Both the position numbers and the translations under genes were made by a program. 64,000 bases of DNA from a candidate division TM6 bacterium GW2011_GWF2_37_49 (GTDB taxonomy: Bacteria > Babelota > Babeliae > Babelales > RVW-14): positions 142,588-206,587 of the forward strand of contig LBTE01000001.1 in the NCBI GenBank assembly GCA_000989955.1. Reading direction: 5' to 3'. This document shows, in pieces, positions 9,385 to 18,773 of this stretch; the first letter of the stretch is position 1; each line of letters begins with the position of its first letter. Under the pieces are notes generated by a model, which saw only the letters and a list, made by a program, of their open reading frames with translations, was not told where the DNA came from and searched no databases.

Positions 9385-10011
9385 TTAAAATCTGATGCAT
9401 AGTTTGCGCTCTGTGCCTTGGTCATATCGATCTTCTACAGTTTTCCAGTTTATGTTTGCAATGAATGCATTTATGTAGTCTGTCCGACCCATTGCTTTGA
9501 AATCAATCATGTATGCATGCTCCCAGACATCCATTACAAGCATTGGAATGAATCCAGCGATATGTCCGTTTTCATGCTCTTGAATAAATGCATTCAGGAG
9601 CTGGCCTGTAACTGGATCCATGTATAAAATTGACCATCCTATTCCTCGAGTTTTTCCTGTGTTTGCAAAATCATCTAGCCAGTCCTGAAATGATCCCCAA
9701 TGTTTTTCTATTTCTTGCAAGAGCGAGCCTCGTAACGGTGGACTACATTTGCTGCACAAGTTGCCAAAATAATATTCGTGCAAGACCATGCCGTTGTATT
9801 CAAATCCAAGCCGGCGTTTTCTGTCAAGGTATACAAGCGTGCTAGTTTGTTTTTGTGATACTAATTCGACGATTTCATCGTTAAGTCTGTTGACTTGGCT
9901 TATATAACCCAAATAAAGGTTCCAATGGTCATCTATTTGTGCGTCTGACAGGCCGATTAGTCCGGATGGCTTTAGCTTTTCTTTTGGTTCGTATACAATT
10001 ATTTCTTTCAT
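9385..10011 (-). CDS. Fe/Mn superoxide dismutase
   Basis: Converts superoxide to hydrogen peroxide and oxygen. The 208 residues keep the four metal ligands of the Fe/Mn family: His29 (DDHWNLYLGY), His78 (MVLHEYYFGNL), Asp161 and His165 (DVWEHAYMIDF). The C-terminal DVWEHAY signature is clear, while the N-terminal helices are divergent and contain an unusual CSKC pair (87-90). No signal peptide is present, so it is cytoplasmic. It lies 11 bases after the HPS-like gene, so they probably share a transcript. Iron versus manganese cannot be decided by reading. Confidence 0.88.
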   Translation of the reverse strand: MKEIIVYEPKEKLKPSGLIGLSDAQIDDHWNLYLGYISQVNRLNDEIVELVSQKQTSTLVYLDRKRRLGFEYNGMVLHEYYFGNLCSKCSPPLRGSLLQEIEKHWGSFQDWLDDFANTGKTRGIGWSILYMDPVTGQLLNAFIQEHENGHIAGFIPMLVMDVWEHAYMIDFKAMGRTDYINAFIANINWKTVEDRYDQGTERKLCIRF

Positions 10012-10022
10012 AGTCGCTCCTT

Positions 10023-10643
10023 TTAGCTTAAAATTGTTTTAAAAAATTGAGCCTCAGTTGTTTGGTTTTCAGCCTTTGTTATTCCTGAGCCGATCGCAAT
10101 GCAATTAGGTTTAAGGTTTTTTATTTGATTGATATTCGTCCTGTCGATGTTTCCTGTGATAAAAAGTGGTGATTGTGTATTTGCCTGAATGCTGTGCCAA
10201 TGAGATGTGTAATCTGATAAGTCAAACGGCGTGGGTGGTTGATGTAGCAAAATTGCATCAATTCCAAGGCTTTTTGAGTCTAGTGCGATTTGTCCAGCTG
10301 TTTGCATATCAAATACATCGATTACGACTTTTATATCAAATTTTCGTGCCGCCTCAACAGTTTTTTTGATAGTTATTTGCGGAATGCCAGCCAAAACAGA
10401 TATCATGGTAGCTCCAGCGCTTGCAAACAGCTCCACGGAATCTTGGGCTTTTTCGCTTATTTTTGTATTTGCAAATAATATTTTTCGTGGAAAGATAGAC
10501 TTGAACTCTTTTATCGCGTTAACGCCCTCTTTATAGATCAATAAAGTTCCAACCTCGATTATATCGGCGAAGTCTGCTGTTTTTTGAGCAATATTTAATG
10601 CATGCTTGAGGTCTATACAGTTGTAGGAAATTTGTAGTTTCAT
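10023..10643 (-). CDS. Hexulose-6-phosphate synthase-like / OMP decarboxylase-family protein
   Basis: The 206-residue sequence follows the HPS/KGPDC branch of the orotidine-monophosphate decarboxylase barrel: ADIIEVGTLLIYKEG, then GATMISVLAG, KVVIDVFD, GIDAILLH and a C-terminal phosphate-binding CIAIGSGITKAEN. The usual catalytic D-x-K-x-x-D signature reads NTKISE, so both acidic residues are changed (Asp to Asn and Asp to Glu) while the Lys is kept. The enzyme may therefore have lost or altered its activity. It is upstream of superoxide dismutase in a two-gene run and divergent from hldE. A formaldehyde or ribulose-monophosphate role should not be assumed. Confidence 0.7.
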   Translation of the reverse strand: MKLQISYNCIDLKHALNIAQKTADFADIIEVGTLLIYKEGVNAIKEFKSIFPRKILFANTKISEKAQDSVELFASAGATMISVLAGIPQITIKKTVEAARKFDIKVVIDVFDMQTAGQIALDSKSLGIDAILLHQPPTPFDLSDYTSHWHSIQANTQSPLFITGNIDRTNINQIKNLKPNCIAIGSGITKAENQTTEAQFFKTILS

Positions 10644-10757
10644 AGTAAAAACTCCTTTTTTATTTTACAGAAATGGGGTATAAAGTAGTTACAAGCTACT
10701 CAATTCTTAATTGTGCTACAAGAATTTGAATAATTTAGAACAATAATCTGGATTTTT

Positions 10758-12248
10758 ATGAAAGAAATTATTAATCAACTAAAACTTTGCAAAAAAAAGG
10801 AAGTGCTCGTTATTGGCGATGTCATGGTCGATGAGTATGTAGTTGGTAATGTAGAAAGAATTTCATCGGAAGCTCCGATTCCTGTAGTTAAAGAAGTTTC
10901 TCGCGATTACTGCATTGGTGGTGCAGGTAATGTTGCAGCGAATTGTGTAGAGATAGGCTTCAAGACTACGATAATCAGCATAATAAACGATTCAGATTTT
11001 TCTGGACAAAAAATTATATCCATTTTAAAAGATGCAAAAATTCCAATGAATGGGCTTGTTAGAAGCAATGATCGCAAAACAACTCACAAAAAAAGAATAG
11101 TTTCAAAAAATCAACAACTATTGTGTTTAGATTCTGAGGATGTCAAGCCATTATCCAGAAGCGAATTAAAATCAGCATGTGAAAAAATTGATCTGTTGAT
11201 GAAGCCTGGAATGCTTGTTTTGATTTCAGACTATGACAGGGGTTTTATTACACCAGAGTTTGTTGAGTATATAATTAAACGAGCTGCAATCCTCAAATGC
11301 TTGGTTATGGTAGATCCTAGTGGTCCTGATTATTTAAAATATAAAGGGGCGCAATACATAAAACCAAATTTGAAAGAATTTAACGAAATGTTAAGTGTTT
11401 TCAATTTAAATCCAAATAATGACCCGATAAAGAATGGTGTTGAGGTTTGCAAAAAGCTTCAGTGTGGCGGTTTATTTGTAACAATGGGAGAAAAGGGAAT
11501 ACAATACATTTCTCCAAATTTGCAAGTAAACTCTCCAACACAAGCAACGGAAATTTATGGGCTTGCCGGCGCTGGAGACACCGTTTTCGCCTATTTAGCT
11601 TTATGCGTTAGCTGTAATTTATCCATTGACTTGAGCCTTATAATAGCCAACAAGGCCGCCGCAATAGCGGTATTGCACGTGAGAACGTATTCTGTTAGCC
11701 TTGATGAATTAATAAACAAAGAAATAGATTTTTCTGCAAAAATATTTACTGAGTGGTCGCATCTAAAAATAGAATTAGATTGGCAAAGTTTTGGCAAAAA
11801 GAATGTTATTTTTGCCAGTGGATGCTTTGATATTTTGCATGCTGGACATGTTTATCTGCTGAAAGAGGCCAAAAAATTGGGAGACATTCTTGTTGTAGGC
11901 ATAAATAGCGATGAATCTGTAAAAATGCTAGGCAAGGGTTCGGGCCGCCCTGTAAATTCTTTTACAAACAGAGCAAATGTTATTGCTGCGCTTGGCATGG
12001 TTGATTTTGTTGTACAATTTGACCAATCGTCACCCAAGGAGTTGCTTGAATATTTGAAGCCAGATGTATTTGTCAAAGGCGGCGATTACATAGCTAATAA
12101 AAACACGAAGAATAATGAGCTATTGAAAAAGTTTATTGAAGAATGCGATGTTGTAAAAAAATATGGTGGTTTGGTCAAAATGGTAGAGCTTGTGCCAAAT
12201 CTTTCTACAACAAATATCATTAAAAAAATAAATGATGCGCAAGTTTAA
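10758..12248 (+). CDS. hldE: Bifunctional heptose-7-phosphate kinase / heptose-1-phosphate adenylyltransferase HldE
   Basis: HldE makes ADP-heptose for the lipopolysaccharide inner core. The 496 residues have both halves: a PfkB-type kinase (1 to about 320) with GDVMVDEYVVG, APIPVVK, the GGAGNVA substrate motif and the catalytic LAGAGDTVFAY, then a cytidylyltransferase-like domain from about residue 350 with ASGCFDILHAGHVYLL and the C-terminal VPNLSTTNIIKKI. It is the first gene of a plus-strand pair with murD, 12 bases upstream of it. Confidence 0.95.
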   Translation: MKEIINQLKLCKKKEVLVIGDVMVDEYVVGNVERISSEAPIPVVKEVSRDYCIGGAGNVAANCVEIGFKTTIISIINDSDFSGQKIISILKDAKIPMNGLVRSNDRKTTHKKRIVSKNQQLLCLDSEDVKPLSRSELKSACEKIDLLMKPGMLVLISDYDRGFITPEFVEYIIKRAAILKCLVMVDPSGPDYLKYKGAQYIKPNLKEFNEMLSVFNLNPNNDPIKNGVEVCKKLQCGGLFVTMGEKGIQYISPNLQVNSPTQATEIYGLAGAGDTVFAYLALCVSCNLSIDLSLIIANKAAAIAVLHVRTYSVSLDELINKEIDFSAKIFTEWSHLKIELDWQSFGKKNVIFASGCFDILHAGHVYLLKEAKKLGDILVVGINSDESVKMLGKGSGRPVNSFTNRANVIAALGMVDFVVQFDQSSPKELLEYLKPDVFVKGGDYIANKNTKNNELLKKFIEECDVVKKYGGLVKMVELVPNLSTTNIIKKINDAQV

Positions 12249-12260
12249 AAAGAGATTTTC

Positions 12261-13703
12261 ATGCAAAATAAAATTGGAATTTTAGGATTTGGGGTTGTAG
12301 GAAAATCAGCCTTCAAATTTTTTCAAAATAAAAAAACAAAAGACGAATTCATAATCGATGTTTGGGACCAAAAAATACTCGATACGGATTCTCAAAAATT
12401 GTTAACTGATAAAATGGTTCAAATTTTTGATTCAACTGTTCATCCGCTTGAAACATTTATACAGTCGCACGACTACATTATCGCAAGCCCTGGTGTAAAT
12501 TTAAGCGATTTTTATGCTTACAAAGATAAGTTTGTTTGCGAGTTAGATCTTTTTGCTGACAATTTTAAAAAACCTACAATTGCAATTACAGGTTCGTTGG
12601 GGAAAACAACCACAACAAAGCTATTGGGCAAGTTAACTGGCCAGATGTCAAAATATCCTAACAGTGCATGGGTTTTTGGAGAGAAGCACAAAGTTAACCC
12701 TTTTATCGGTGGAAATGTTGGGGTTGGCATGCTTGAGGTTGATGAAAATCATGAAGGTTTTGATTTGGGCGTTCTTGAAATTTCTAGCTTTCAGTTGGAG
12801 TTTAGTAAGTACTTTGCCCCACACATTGCAATTTTGACCAATTGTTATCCAAATCATCTTGATAGACATAAGACTATGAAGAACTACATCCAATCAAAGT
12901 TTAATTTGATGAGATATCAATCAGCTGATCAGTTTGCTGTTATCTCTGAACAGGTTTTATGTAATGAAATTGTAGATTTTTTAACAGAAGAGTTGCAGTC
13001 CTTTAAATCTCAAATATGTTTTACGTTTACTAAAAAACCAGATTTTCAAATGTTAAAATCTTTGAAAATTAACATAGATAAAATTTTTTATAAAAACGAA
13101 AATCAGTTAGTTTGTTTCGACTTAAAAACTGGCATAGAACAGGTGCTTTTTGATTTATCTTTTCTGCCGGAGGTTACATTTATTGAAAACTGGATACAGG
13201 TTATTACAACTCTTTATTTGTTAAATGCCGACATGATTTCTCTGTTGCAATATTTTAAACAAAATAATAATGAATTTGAAGTAGATGATCATCATCACAG
13301 AGTTGAATATTTTGCAACAATCGAAGGCGTCGATTTTTATGACGACTCAAAAGCTACTGTTATTCAATCAACTATTGCAGCAACAAAGATGTTAGCTGAA
13401 AAGGGTCCAGTTATTTTAATTTTGGGTGGGCTTGGTAAGGGTGTTGATAGATCTCCAATTTGTCAGGAATTGGCCAAAATTTCGAAATTAAAAAAAGTTT
13501 TTTGTTTTGGGCCCGAGTGTGCCGAATTTAGCAGTATTGCGTGTAAGCTTGATTCTCTGGAAGATATCGTTCTAAATATTAAACAAATTATGCAACCAGG
13601 AGATCAAGTTGTGTTATCGCCAAGCGGGACAAGTTTTGATTTTTATAAAAATTATAAAGAACGTGGTCAAATTTTTAAAAATTTGGTAACAAAATCTTAT
13701 TAA
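12261..13703 (+). CDS. murD: UDP-N-acetylmuramoyl-L-alanine--D-glutamate ligase MurD
   Basis: MurD adds D-glutamate to UDP-MurNAc-L-Ala in peptidoglycan synthesis. In 480 residues I see an N-terminal dinucleotide-like FGVVGKSAFKFF, ASPGVN, the ATP loop GSLGKTTTT (about 110-117, usually GTNGKTT), EISSFQLE, NHLDRH, and YDDSKATVIQST with VILILGGLGKG near the C-terminus. The Leu in the P-loop is unusual but the Gly-Lys-Thr core is kept. Its presence implies a peptidoglycan wall. It is co-directional with hldE and ends convergent with the next gene. Confidence 0.93.
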   Translation: MQNKIGILGFGVVGKSAFKFFQNKKTKDEFIIDVWDQKILDTDSQKLLTDKMVQIFDSTVHPLETFIQSHDYIIASPGVNLSDFYAYKDKFVCELDLFADNFKKPTIAITGSLGKTTTTKLLGKLTGQMSKYPNSAWVFGEKHKVNPFIGGNVGVGMLEVDENHEGFDLGVLEISSFQLEFSKYFAPHIAILTNCYPNHLDRHKTMKNYIQSKFNLMRYQSADQFAVISEQVLCNEIVDFLTEELQSFKSQICFTFTKKPDFQMLKSLKINIDKIFYKNENQLVCFDLKTGIEQVLFDLSFLPEVTFIENWIQVITTLYLLNADMISLLQYFKQNNNEFEVDDHHHRVEYFATIEGVDFYDDSKATVIQSTIAATKMLAEKGPVILILGGLGKGVDRSPICQELAKISKLKKVFCFGPECAEFSSIACKLDSLEDIVLNIKQIMQPGDQVVLSPSGTSFDFYKNYKERGQIFKNLVTKSY

Positions 13704-13762
13704 AGACACTGTAATTGTGGAGCATCAATAAAAATCTGGCTGTTGTCGAACTTATCGCAGGG

Positions 13763-14605
13763 CTAAACATCTTGGGTATATAATTTTGGTACATAACGCT
13801 CAAGTGCCAGCAATTCGCTATCAAGCGTTCTAATGTCTGCTTGTATATTTGGATAGGCTTCAGGAGCAAATATAAAGCTGTTTTTTTGTAATCTCTGCAA
13901 GATTAATTTTAATGAATATAGTGCATCAAAATGCCTCCTGGATAGTGCTTCTAGTCGTTTTTTATCGTTGGAATCGTTTTTATAAGCTGCTATAAATTCC
14001 TCGTAATTTGGCCTAGCTTTAAACATGTCTGCAACTCTGGCAGTAAAATCTTTTTTTAGTGAATCGGGGATACTGGTTTTTATGTTTGCCATGGCATCTA
14101 ACCAATTGCGAAATTGTTTAACTTTTTCTTCTGAAAATATTGAATCAGGGTTAGCCCCTAGTAGTTTGTATTCAAGCCTTTGTAGATCATCTCTTGCAGG
14201 TGGTCTTTGGCTCCAGAACCGACGTGGCATTGGAGGGTATAATTCATTGCTTATTTCGGACAAAAGCGTAGAAGTATCGACGTTTGCTGGAGTTGTGAAA
14301 TCTTTAGGTGACGTAGTAACTGATCCATCGGGTCCTACAAAGCCTTTTTGTGGTGTAGGGTTATCTTTTTTCTCAACTGCTTGCTCTTGCAATTTTTGTA
14401 CATCTACTTTTAAAATATTTATCTCTTTTGTTAAGTTTTCAACAGCAATTTTTAAATCTCTAATATCTATCTGATTACGTAAATTACTGTTTAGTGAAAG
14501 TTTGCCTTGTGTTGCCTTTATAGGTGTTACTGGTGTCTCGGCATTTAACACAAACAAACTGCCGCTTATAAGAAGCATCGATATAAGGTTTTTATCAAAG
14601 CGCAT
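13763..14605 (-). CDS. Secreted coiled-coil protein of unknown function
   Basis: The start at 14605 is chosen because AAGGAG precedes it and a signal peptide follows at once (MRFDKNLISMLLISGSLFVL); the longer in-frame extension upstream has no such signals. The 280-residue product has a heptad-like region (LKIAVENLTKEINILKVDVQ) after the signal, a Pro/Gly/Thr-rich linker, and a helical C-terminal half rich in Arg, Asp and Leu. I recognise no family. It is convergent with murD and has a large upstream gap with element copy 3. Confidence 0.7.
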   Translation of the reverse strand: MRFDKNLISMLLISGSLFVLNAETPVTPIKATQGKLSLNSNLRNQIDIRDLKIAVENLTKEINILKVDVQKLQEQAVEKKDNPTPQKGFVGPDGSVTTSPKDFTTPANVDTSTLLSEISNELYPPMPRRFWSQRPPARDDLQRLEYKLLGANPDSIFSEEKVKQFRNWLDAMANIKTSIPDSLKKDFTARVADMFKARPNYEEFIAAYKNDSNDKKRLEALSRRHFDALYSLKLILQRLQKNSFIFAPEAYPNIQADIRTLDSELLALERYVPKLYTQDV

Positions 14606-14748
14606 AATAATTCTCCTTGTTTTATGATTAATATAAAAAATAAAATTTATCATTCTACAATGAAAATATAAAAAATGGATCAAGTAAAAATCAATGTTTG
14701 TGTAAAAATGCAATAAAACATGTCTGCAGGTTTTGCAAAGCGAAGCAA

Positions 14749-14886
14749 CCACTTTTCGCTATTTTACAAAATTTCATTCGCCAGACCGCTTCTGATCATT
14801 GCTGGCAGGCCGCATCTAAAAACTTGTCAAAATTCATGCAAGCACGATACGTAGCTGAGTTTAAGCGAACATAGTTAATGTATAAA
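14749..14886 (-). repeat. Dispersed intergenic hairpin element, copy 3 (reverse)
   Basis: On the minus strand it reads GACAAGTTTTTAGATGCGG, then GCCAG/CTGGC around a 17-base loop, GCGAATGAAATTTTG and AAAATAGCGAAAAGTGG. It is one of the best-preserved copies. It fills most of the 332-bp gap 14606-14937; nothing else is seen there. Confidence 0.8.
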
Positions 14887-14937
14887 GCTAATTATTATGG
14901 TTTTGACGCGGTCATGAAACTAATCTAACTAACCAGA

Positions 14938-16266
14938 TTAATTTTTTGCAAGTTTAATTTTTACCTGAGCAAGTCTTGCCTGAACATTTTCAATTGATTT
15001 TTCAACATTTTTTATGTCAGACTTCAAGTTTTGAACTTTTTGAGCGAGTAAATCCTGTGCAGGCTTAATCGCTGGGTCATGCTTTGGTTGTGGTTCAGCC
15101 ATTTTCAAGATTTCTTCGCTTTTTTTATCAAGCTCATAAAAAAATATGTACGGAGTTGGTTCTCCAGTGCCTCCGCCAAAATTTGGGCCTATGCCAGTCA
15201 TAAAGACCATTTCTATATCTGCTTGAGACACAACATAAATATTTTCATCTTCATAAATGTTCCAATTTTTGCCATCAAAGCCATACGCCCAGTAATGCCC
15301 ATGTCCATATTTTCCGCGATGAACAATGAAAGCCTTTAGCCTGTATGTTAATTCTGAATTTTTAATTTTTTGCAATAATTCATCCGAAAAAAACGAATTC
15401 AAAACTAGAAGATCTGTAAACAAAACAGGAGTTTCATCTTTATATGTTTCACCGTCAGCGGATATAAATCGATTTAATGATAAAATCAAATATTTAGGAG
15501 GTCTCGAAATTTTGAAATATTTGGACGCTGTAATATCTTTATCACAGTTAAGACATCGAACGTCTACATTTTCTGGCTTAAAGTATGAATTCAAGCAATT
15601 CAATATTGTTACGTCACCAGGTTTTGCAGAAATTGGAATCTTGAAGCTATCGCTATAAGAATTGCTTGTTCTAGCAAGTAGCGGGCATTTTTTGTGGGCA
15701 GGCTTATTTAAAACACTATCAACTTCGGCTTGTACCATGTTTTTTAATGCATCAACATTGCCATACTCAAGAATGAAGTTAATCATCTTTGTTATAAATT
15801 CAGCTGCATCTTCTTGTTGATAATAAGTTATAGGTTTATTATTATCCTTAAAATATTCCTTAAATGACGGCATTTCTGCCTGGCCAACTGATTTAACCAA
15901 ATCATCATAATCTTTTTTAAGTTCTTCTTGTGTTGGATATATAAACTCAGGCAATCCAAAGAATTTTTGTGCAAAATGATGATAACAATCTTCAAGTGTT
16001 TTGCCATTTATTACCACAAATCCAGACGATATGTATCCTTCTCCTGGCAATCTAGCCATCATTCCATTATAAAGCTCGATTTCATCGTTTTTATTTGGAA
16101 TAGTCTTTGTCAAAATATTGAAATCTGTAAGATGTGACATGGCTTGCATTGAAGAATTAAAGTAACAGCTGTTTCCACAGTTTGACAGACCTTTATTTTT
16201 GGCATGCAAGCTTACATTCTGAATGCAAAATATCAGCAAAAAGCCAAGCACTACTCTCATTCTCAT
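14938..16266 (-). CDS. Secreted ubiquitin-specific protease-like protein (peptidase C19)
   Basis: The 442 residues begin with a signal peptide (about 1-22) and then a USP catalytic domain: Cys box KGLSNCGNSCYFNSS with catalytic Cys34, a QQEDAAEF box (150-157, usually QQDAxEF), a partial zinc-finger-like RCLNCDK (238-243), LILSLNRF (260-267), and the His box GHGHYWAYGF with His324 followed by NIYEDENIYVV. All three catalytic positions are plausible. A C-terminal coiled coil follows. Bacteria have no ubiquitin, so I infer a host-directed deubiquitinase. The ATG lies two bases after the stop of the MscS-like gene, and its AAGGAG lies inside that gene. Confidence 0.87.
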   Translation of the reverse strand: MRMRVVLGFLLIFCIQNVSLHAKNKGLSNCGNSCYFNSSMQAMSHLTDFNILTKTIPNKNDEIELYNGMMARLPGEGYISSGFVVINGKTLEDCYHHFAQKFFGLPEFIYPTQEELKKDYDDLVKSVGQAEMPSFKEYFKDNNKPITYYQQEDAAEFITKMINFILEYGNVDALKNMVQAEVDSVLNKPAHKKCPLLARTSNSYSDSFKIPISAKPGDVTILNCLNSYFKPENVDVRCLNCDKDITASKYFKISRPPKYLILSLNRFISADGETYKDETPVLFTDLLVLNSFFSDELLQKIKNSELTYRLKAFIVHRGKYGHGHYWAYGFDGKNWNIYEDENIYVVSQADIEMVFMTGIGPNFGGGTGEPTPYIFFYELDKKSEEILKMAEPQPKHDPAIKPAQDLLAQKVQNLKSDIKNVEKSIENVQARLAQVKIKLAKN

Positions 16267-16268
16267 GA

Positions 16269-18773
16269 CTACTCCTTGTCAAATTTTATACTCAATGGCT
16301 TTTTTTCTTCGATGCGCGTCTCATTCGTTACTTCATTAACATAAACAACGCGCTGTGGCTTTGCAAGGCTAATTCCATTTTCTTTAAATATTTTAACCAG
16401 TTTAATTCTGAGATCTGATGCAATTATCCAACTGTCCTTCAGCCGCTGCGTGCTAATAAACGCGCGACTCATAAAATAAAATGCGTTTTCCTCAAATTCT
16501 TCAAGCCGACATACAACGGCAGGTAGCTTTAAAACAACTGGATGACTTTGTAACGTCTCCACGATTAGCCTGCGCACCAGTTCAGGATCTGATTCATGGG
16601 TTACCCTGATATAAATTTCAAAACCCATCGCAAATCGGCGATGGCTCCAGTTAATAATATTTTTGGCAAGCAGATCTTTGTTTGGTATAAATACAGCAAA
16701 ATTACGCGAAGTAATCACTGTTATTGTGCGTGCAGAAATTTTGTGGACTGTGCCCTCGACTGCGTCAACTTGAATGTAGTTGCCAATCTCGATCGGTCGC
16801 TCAATAAGAACAAAAAAACCGGCAACAAAGTCGGCCAGTACATCTTTAAGCGAAAAGCTTAAGCCTAGCCCCAACATTGTACAGATAAGCCATATAAATT
16901 GCTCAAGATGTATCGACTTAAACCCAAGTAAAATAGCCACTACCAAAATTAGATAATGAGTAATTTTAGAAATCGTGTTTTGTGTGCCTGGCTCGGAACG
17001 TAAAATTTCAAACAATTTCGTAAGAACAAATTTATCAAAGACTGATGAAATTAGGAAACCTGCAAAAACAAATCCTCCAAGCGTTAAAAACTGCACAAAG
17101 CCTAATTTATTGTTTATGTCCAGCGGAAGAGTCCAAGTCTCAGAAAATAATCGCCAAACCTCGACCAGGGTATAATCGTAACCCCATATCCTTGAAACAA
17201 AAGTGAATGTTAAAAATAGAAGTAATAAAAAAGAGCCTACAACAAAAATGCCGTAATAAGTTTTTGCATATTCAAACCGGTCTTTTACCTGATCCTCATC
17301 CTCCTCCATAAAAAATACGAAAGAATATTTTCTGATGTAATTGTGTATTGCGAAAAGCACGTATAGAAGCAACAATGATGACGGTACGGCAAATGCAAGA
17401 TACCAAGCCATATTTTTGTATCCAACATTTGAATTTGATAAAATAAATAAGCACATTACAAAGAAAAATACTGGATAATAATATAGCTCCGCCTTGCGCC
17501 TAAACCATAAATATATTGGTTTAGGAGTCGATGGAATAAATTGCAAAATTTCATTTTTTGTGAAAAAAAACATTAAAACTGCAAGCAGAATCAAAGAATA
17601 CATGGCCATTAAAACTTCACCAAAATACGCTGGCGATTCAAAGTAAGAAAGATACGCTAAGCGCAGTGGAATAAGAATAGAGGTTGAGTAGGCAAAAATT
17701 GCAAGCAGCACCAAAAGCCTGTTTTGAATTGTTTCTGCAAAAAACATGTAACTCAATTTTTTATTAAGGTTTTTAAGCAAAATCAATAATCTACTTGAAA
17801 TAAAAACAAAAATAATAATAGTAATCAAATAAAACATAGATTGATAATACCGCTGAGATACAAAGGCAAATCCTTTGAACCATTGCTCATAATCAAATCG
17901 AAAGAGAATAAAGATAAAAAGCCATGAATACAGCAACTGAAAGTGATGTGATACAAAATCAATCAAAAATCGCCCAACAATGATATGCATTTTCGATGAT
18001 TGGATAGCTATTTTTTCGCTATAAATTTTAAATTTGTTTGTAAAGATCATCCACAAATTTTTAATACCAAACAAGCTAACCCAAAATAAAAATATAATTA
18101 ATAAAAGAAATAACCAATCCAGCCAGCCAAATGTTTTGAATTGTTTAAATAATGTTTTGGGGGCAAGATAATTTGGAGTATCCCAAAATAATTTTTTAAA
18201 AAAATCTTCTGCTTCTAAAAAAGATAATTCTAAAACGTCTAATGATATTGCCGCAGGATCGCGCTTCCAAATGCTTTGGGTCATTTTATAAATTTCAAGA
18301 TCGGCAATAATTAGATCATAGTAGCTCAAAACGCTTGACTGTTGCTGGATCAAATCAGATGATGCAGCCAAAAAGTTTTGCATCATAAATAATTCATTCG
18401 TGTGAATGTTTTTTGTATCCACATAATTCGAAACTATCTCTTCAAGAAATTCTGGCTTTGATTTTAAGATGTAAGTTTTTTGTTTTCTTATTTTATCCAG
18501 CTTTGAATTAATTACTTCAACCAATCTCTGCGTTTCACCAAGTGAATTTGCAGCCTCTGTCTGCTTTTCCGCAAAAGCTTTTAATGCGCTAGCCTCAAGG
18601 TCTCGTTGATTTTTATAGCTCGTGAGTAATTCACGAATGTTTAGTTTTTCATTATTTAAGCGATAATGAATCTCAATCATTCGATATTGAAGTTCTTTCA
18701 TTTTTGACTGGATATCGGCGATATCTTTTTTAGCATCAAGCAAAAGAAGCTCTCTATCAACTAATGAAAGCAT
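16269..18773 (-). CDS. MscS-family mechanosensitive channel (channel half of an MscK-like system)
   Basis: The 834 residues begin with a heptad-rich region without signal peptide (1 to about 200), then about ten membrane helices, then a typical MscS pore and beta domain: LGLGLSFSLKDVLADFVAGFFVLIERP is split here into GLSFSLKDVLADF and GFFVLIERPIEIGNYI, followed by VEGTVHKISARTITV and IPNKDLLAKNIINWS. It should open under membrane tension and release ions and solutes. The start overlaps the end of the upstream coiled-coil gene by 13 bases. Joined, the two match the layout of MscK/KefA (periplasmic coiled coil, about 11 helices, MscS domain). Confidence 0.88.
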   Translation of the reverse strand: MLSLVDRELLLLDAKKDIADIQSKMKELQYRMIEIHYRLNNEKLNIRELLTSYKNQRDLEASALKAFAEKQTEAANSLGETQRLVEVINSKLDKIRKQKTYILKSKPEFLEEIVSNYVDTKNIHTNELFMMQNFLAASSDLIQQQSSVLSYYDLIIADLEIYKMTQSIWKRDPAAISLDVLELSFLEAEDFFKKLFWDTPNYLAPKTLFKQFKTFGWLDWLFLLLIIFLFWVSLFGIKNLWMIFTNKFKIYSEKIAIQSSKMHIIVGRFLIDFVSHHFQLLYSWLFIFILFRFDYEQWFKGFAFVSQRYYQSMFYLITIIIFVFISSRLLILLKNLNKKLSYMFFAETIQNRLLVLLAIFAYSTSILIPLRLAYLSYFESPAYFGEVLMAMYSLILLAVLMFFFTKNEILQFIPSTPKPIYLWFRRKAELYYYPVFFFVMCLFILSNSNVGYKNMAWYLAFAVPSSLLLLYVLFAIHNYIRKYSFVFFMEEDEDQVKDRFEYAKTYYGIFVVGSFLLLLFLTFTFVSRIWGYDYTLVEVWRLFSETWTLPLDINNKLGFVQFLTLGGFVFAGFLISSVFDKFVLTKLFEILRSEPGTQNTISKITHYLILVVAILLGFKSIHLEQFIWLICTMLGLGLSFSLKDVLADFVAGFFVLIERPIEIGNYIQVDAVEGTVHKISARTITVITSRNFAVFIPNKDLLAKNIINWSHRRFAMGFEIYIRVTHESDPELVRRLIVETLQSHPVVLKLPAVVCRLEEFEENAFYFMSRAFISTQRLKDSWIIASDLRIKLVKIFKENGISLAKPQRVVYVNEVTNETRIEEKKPLSIKFDKE

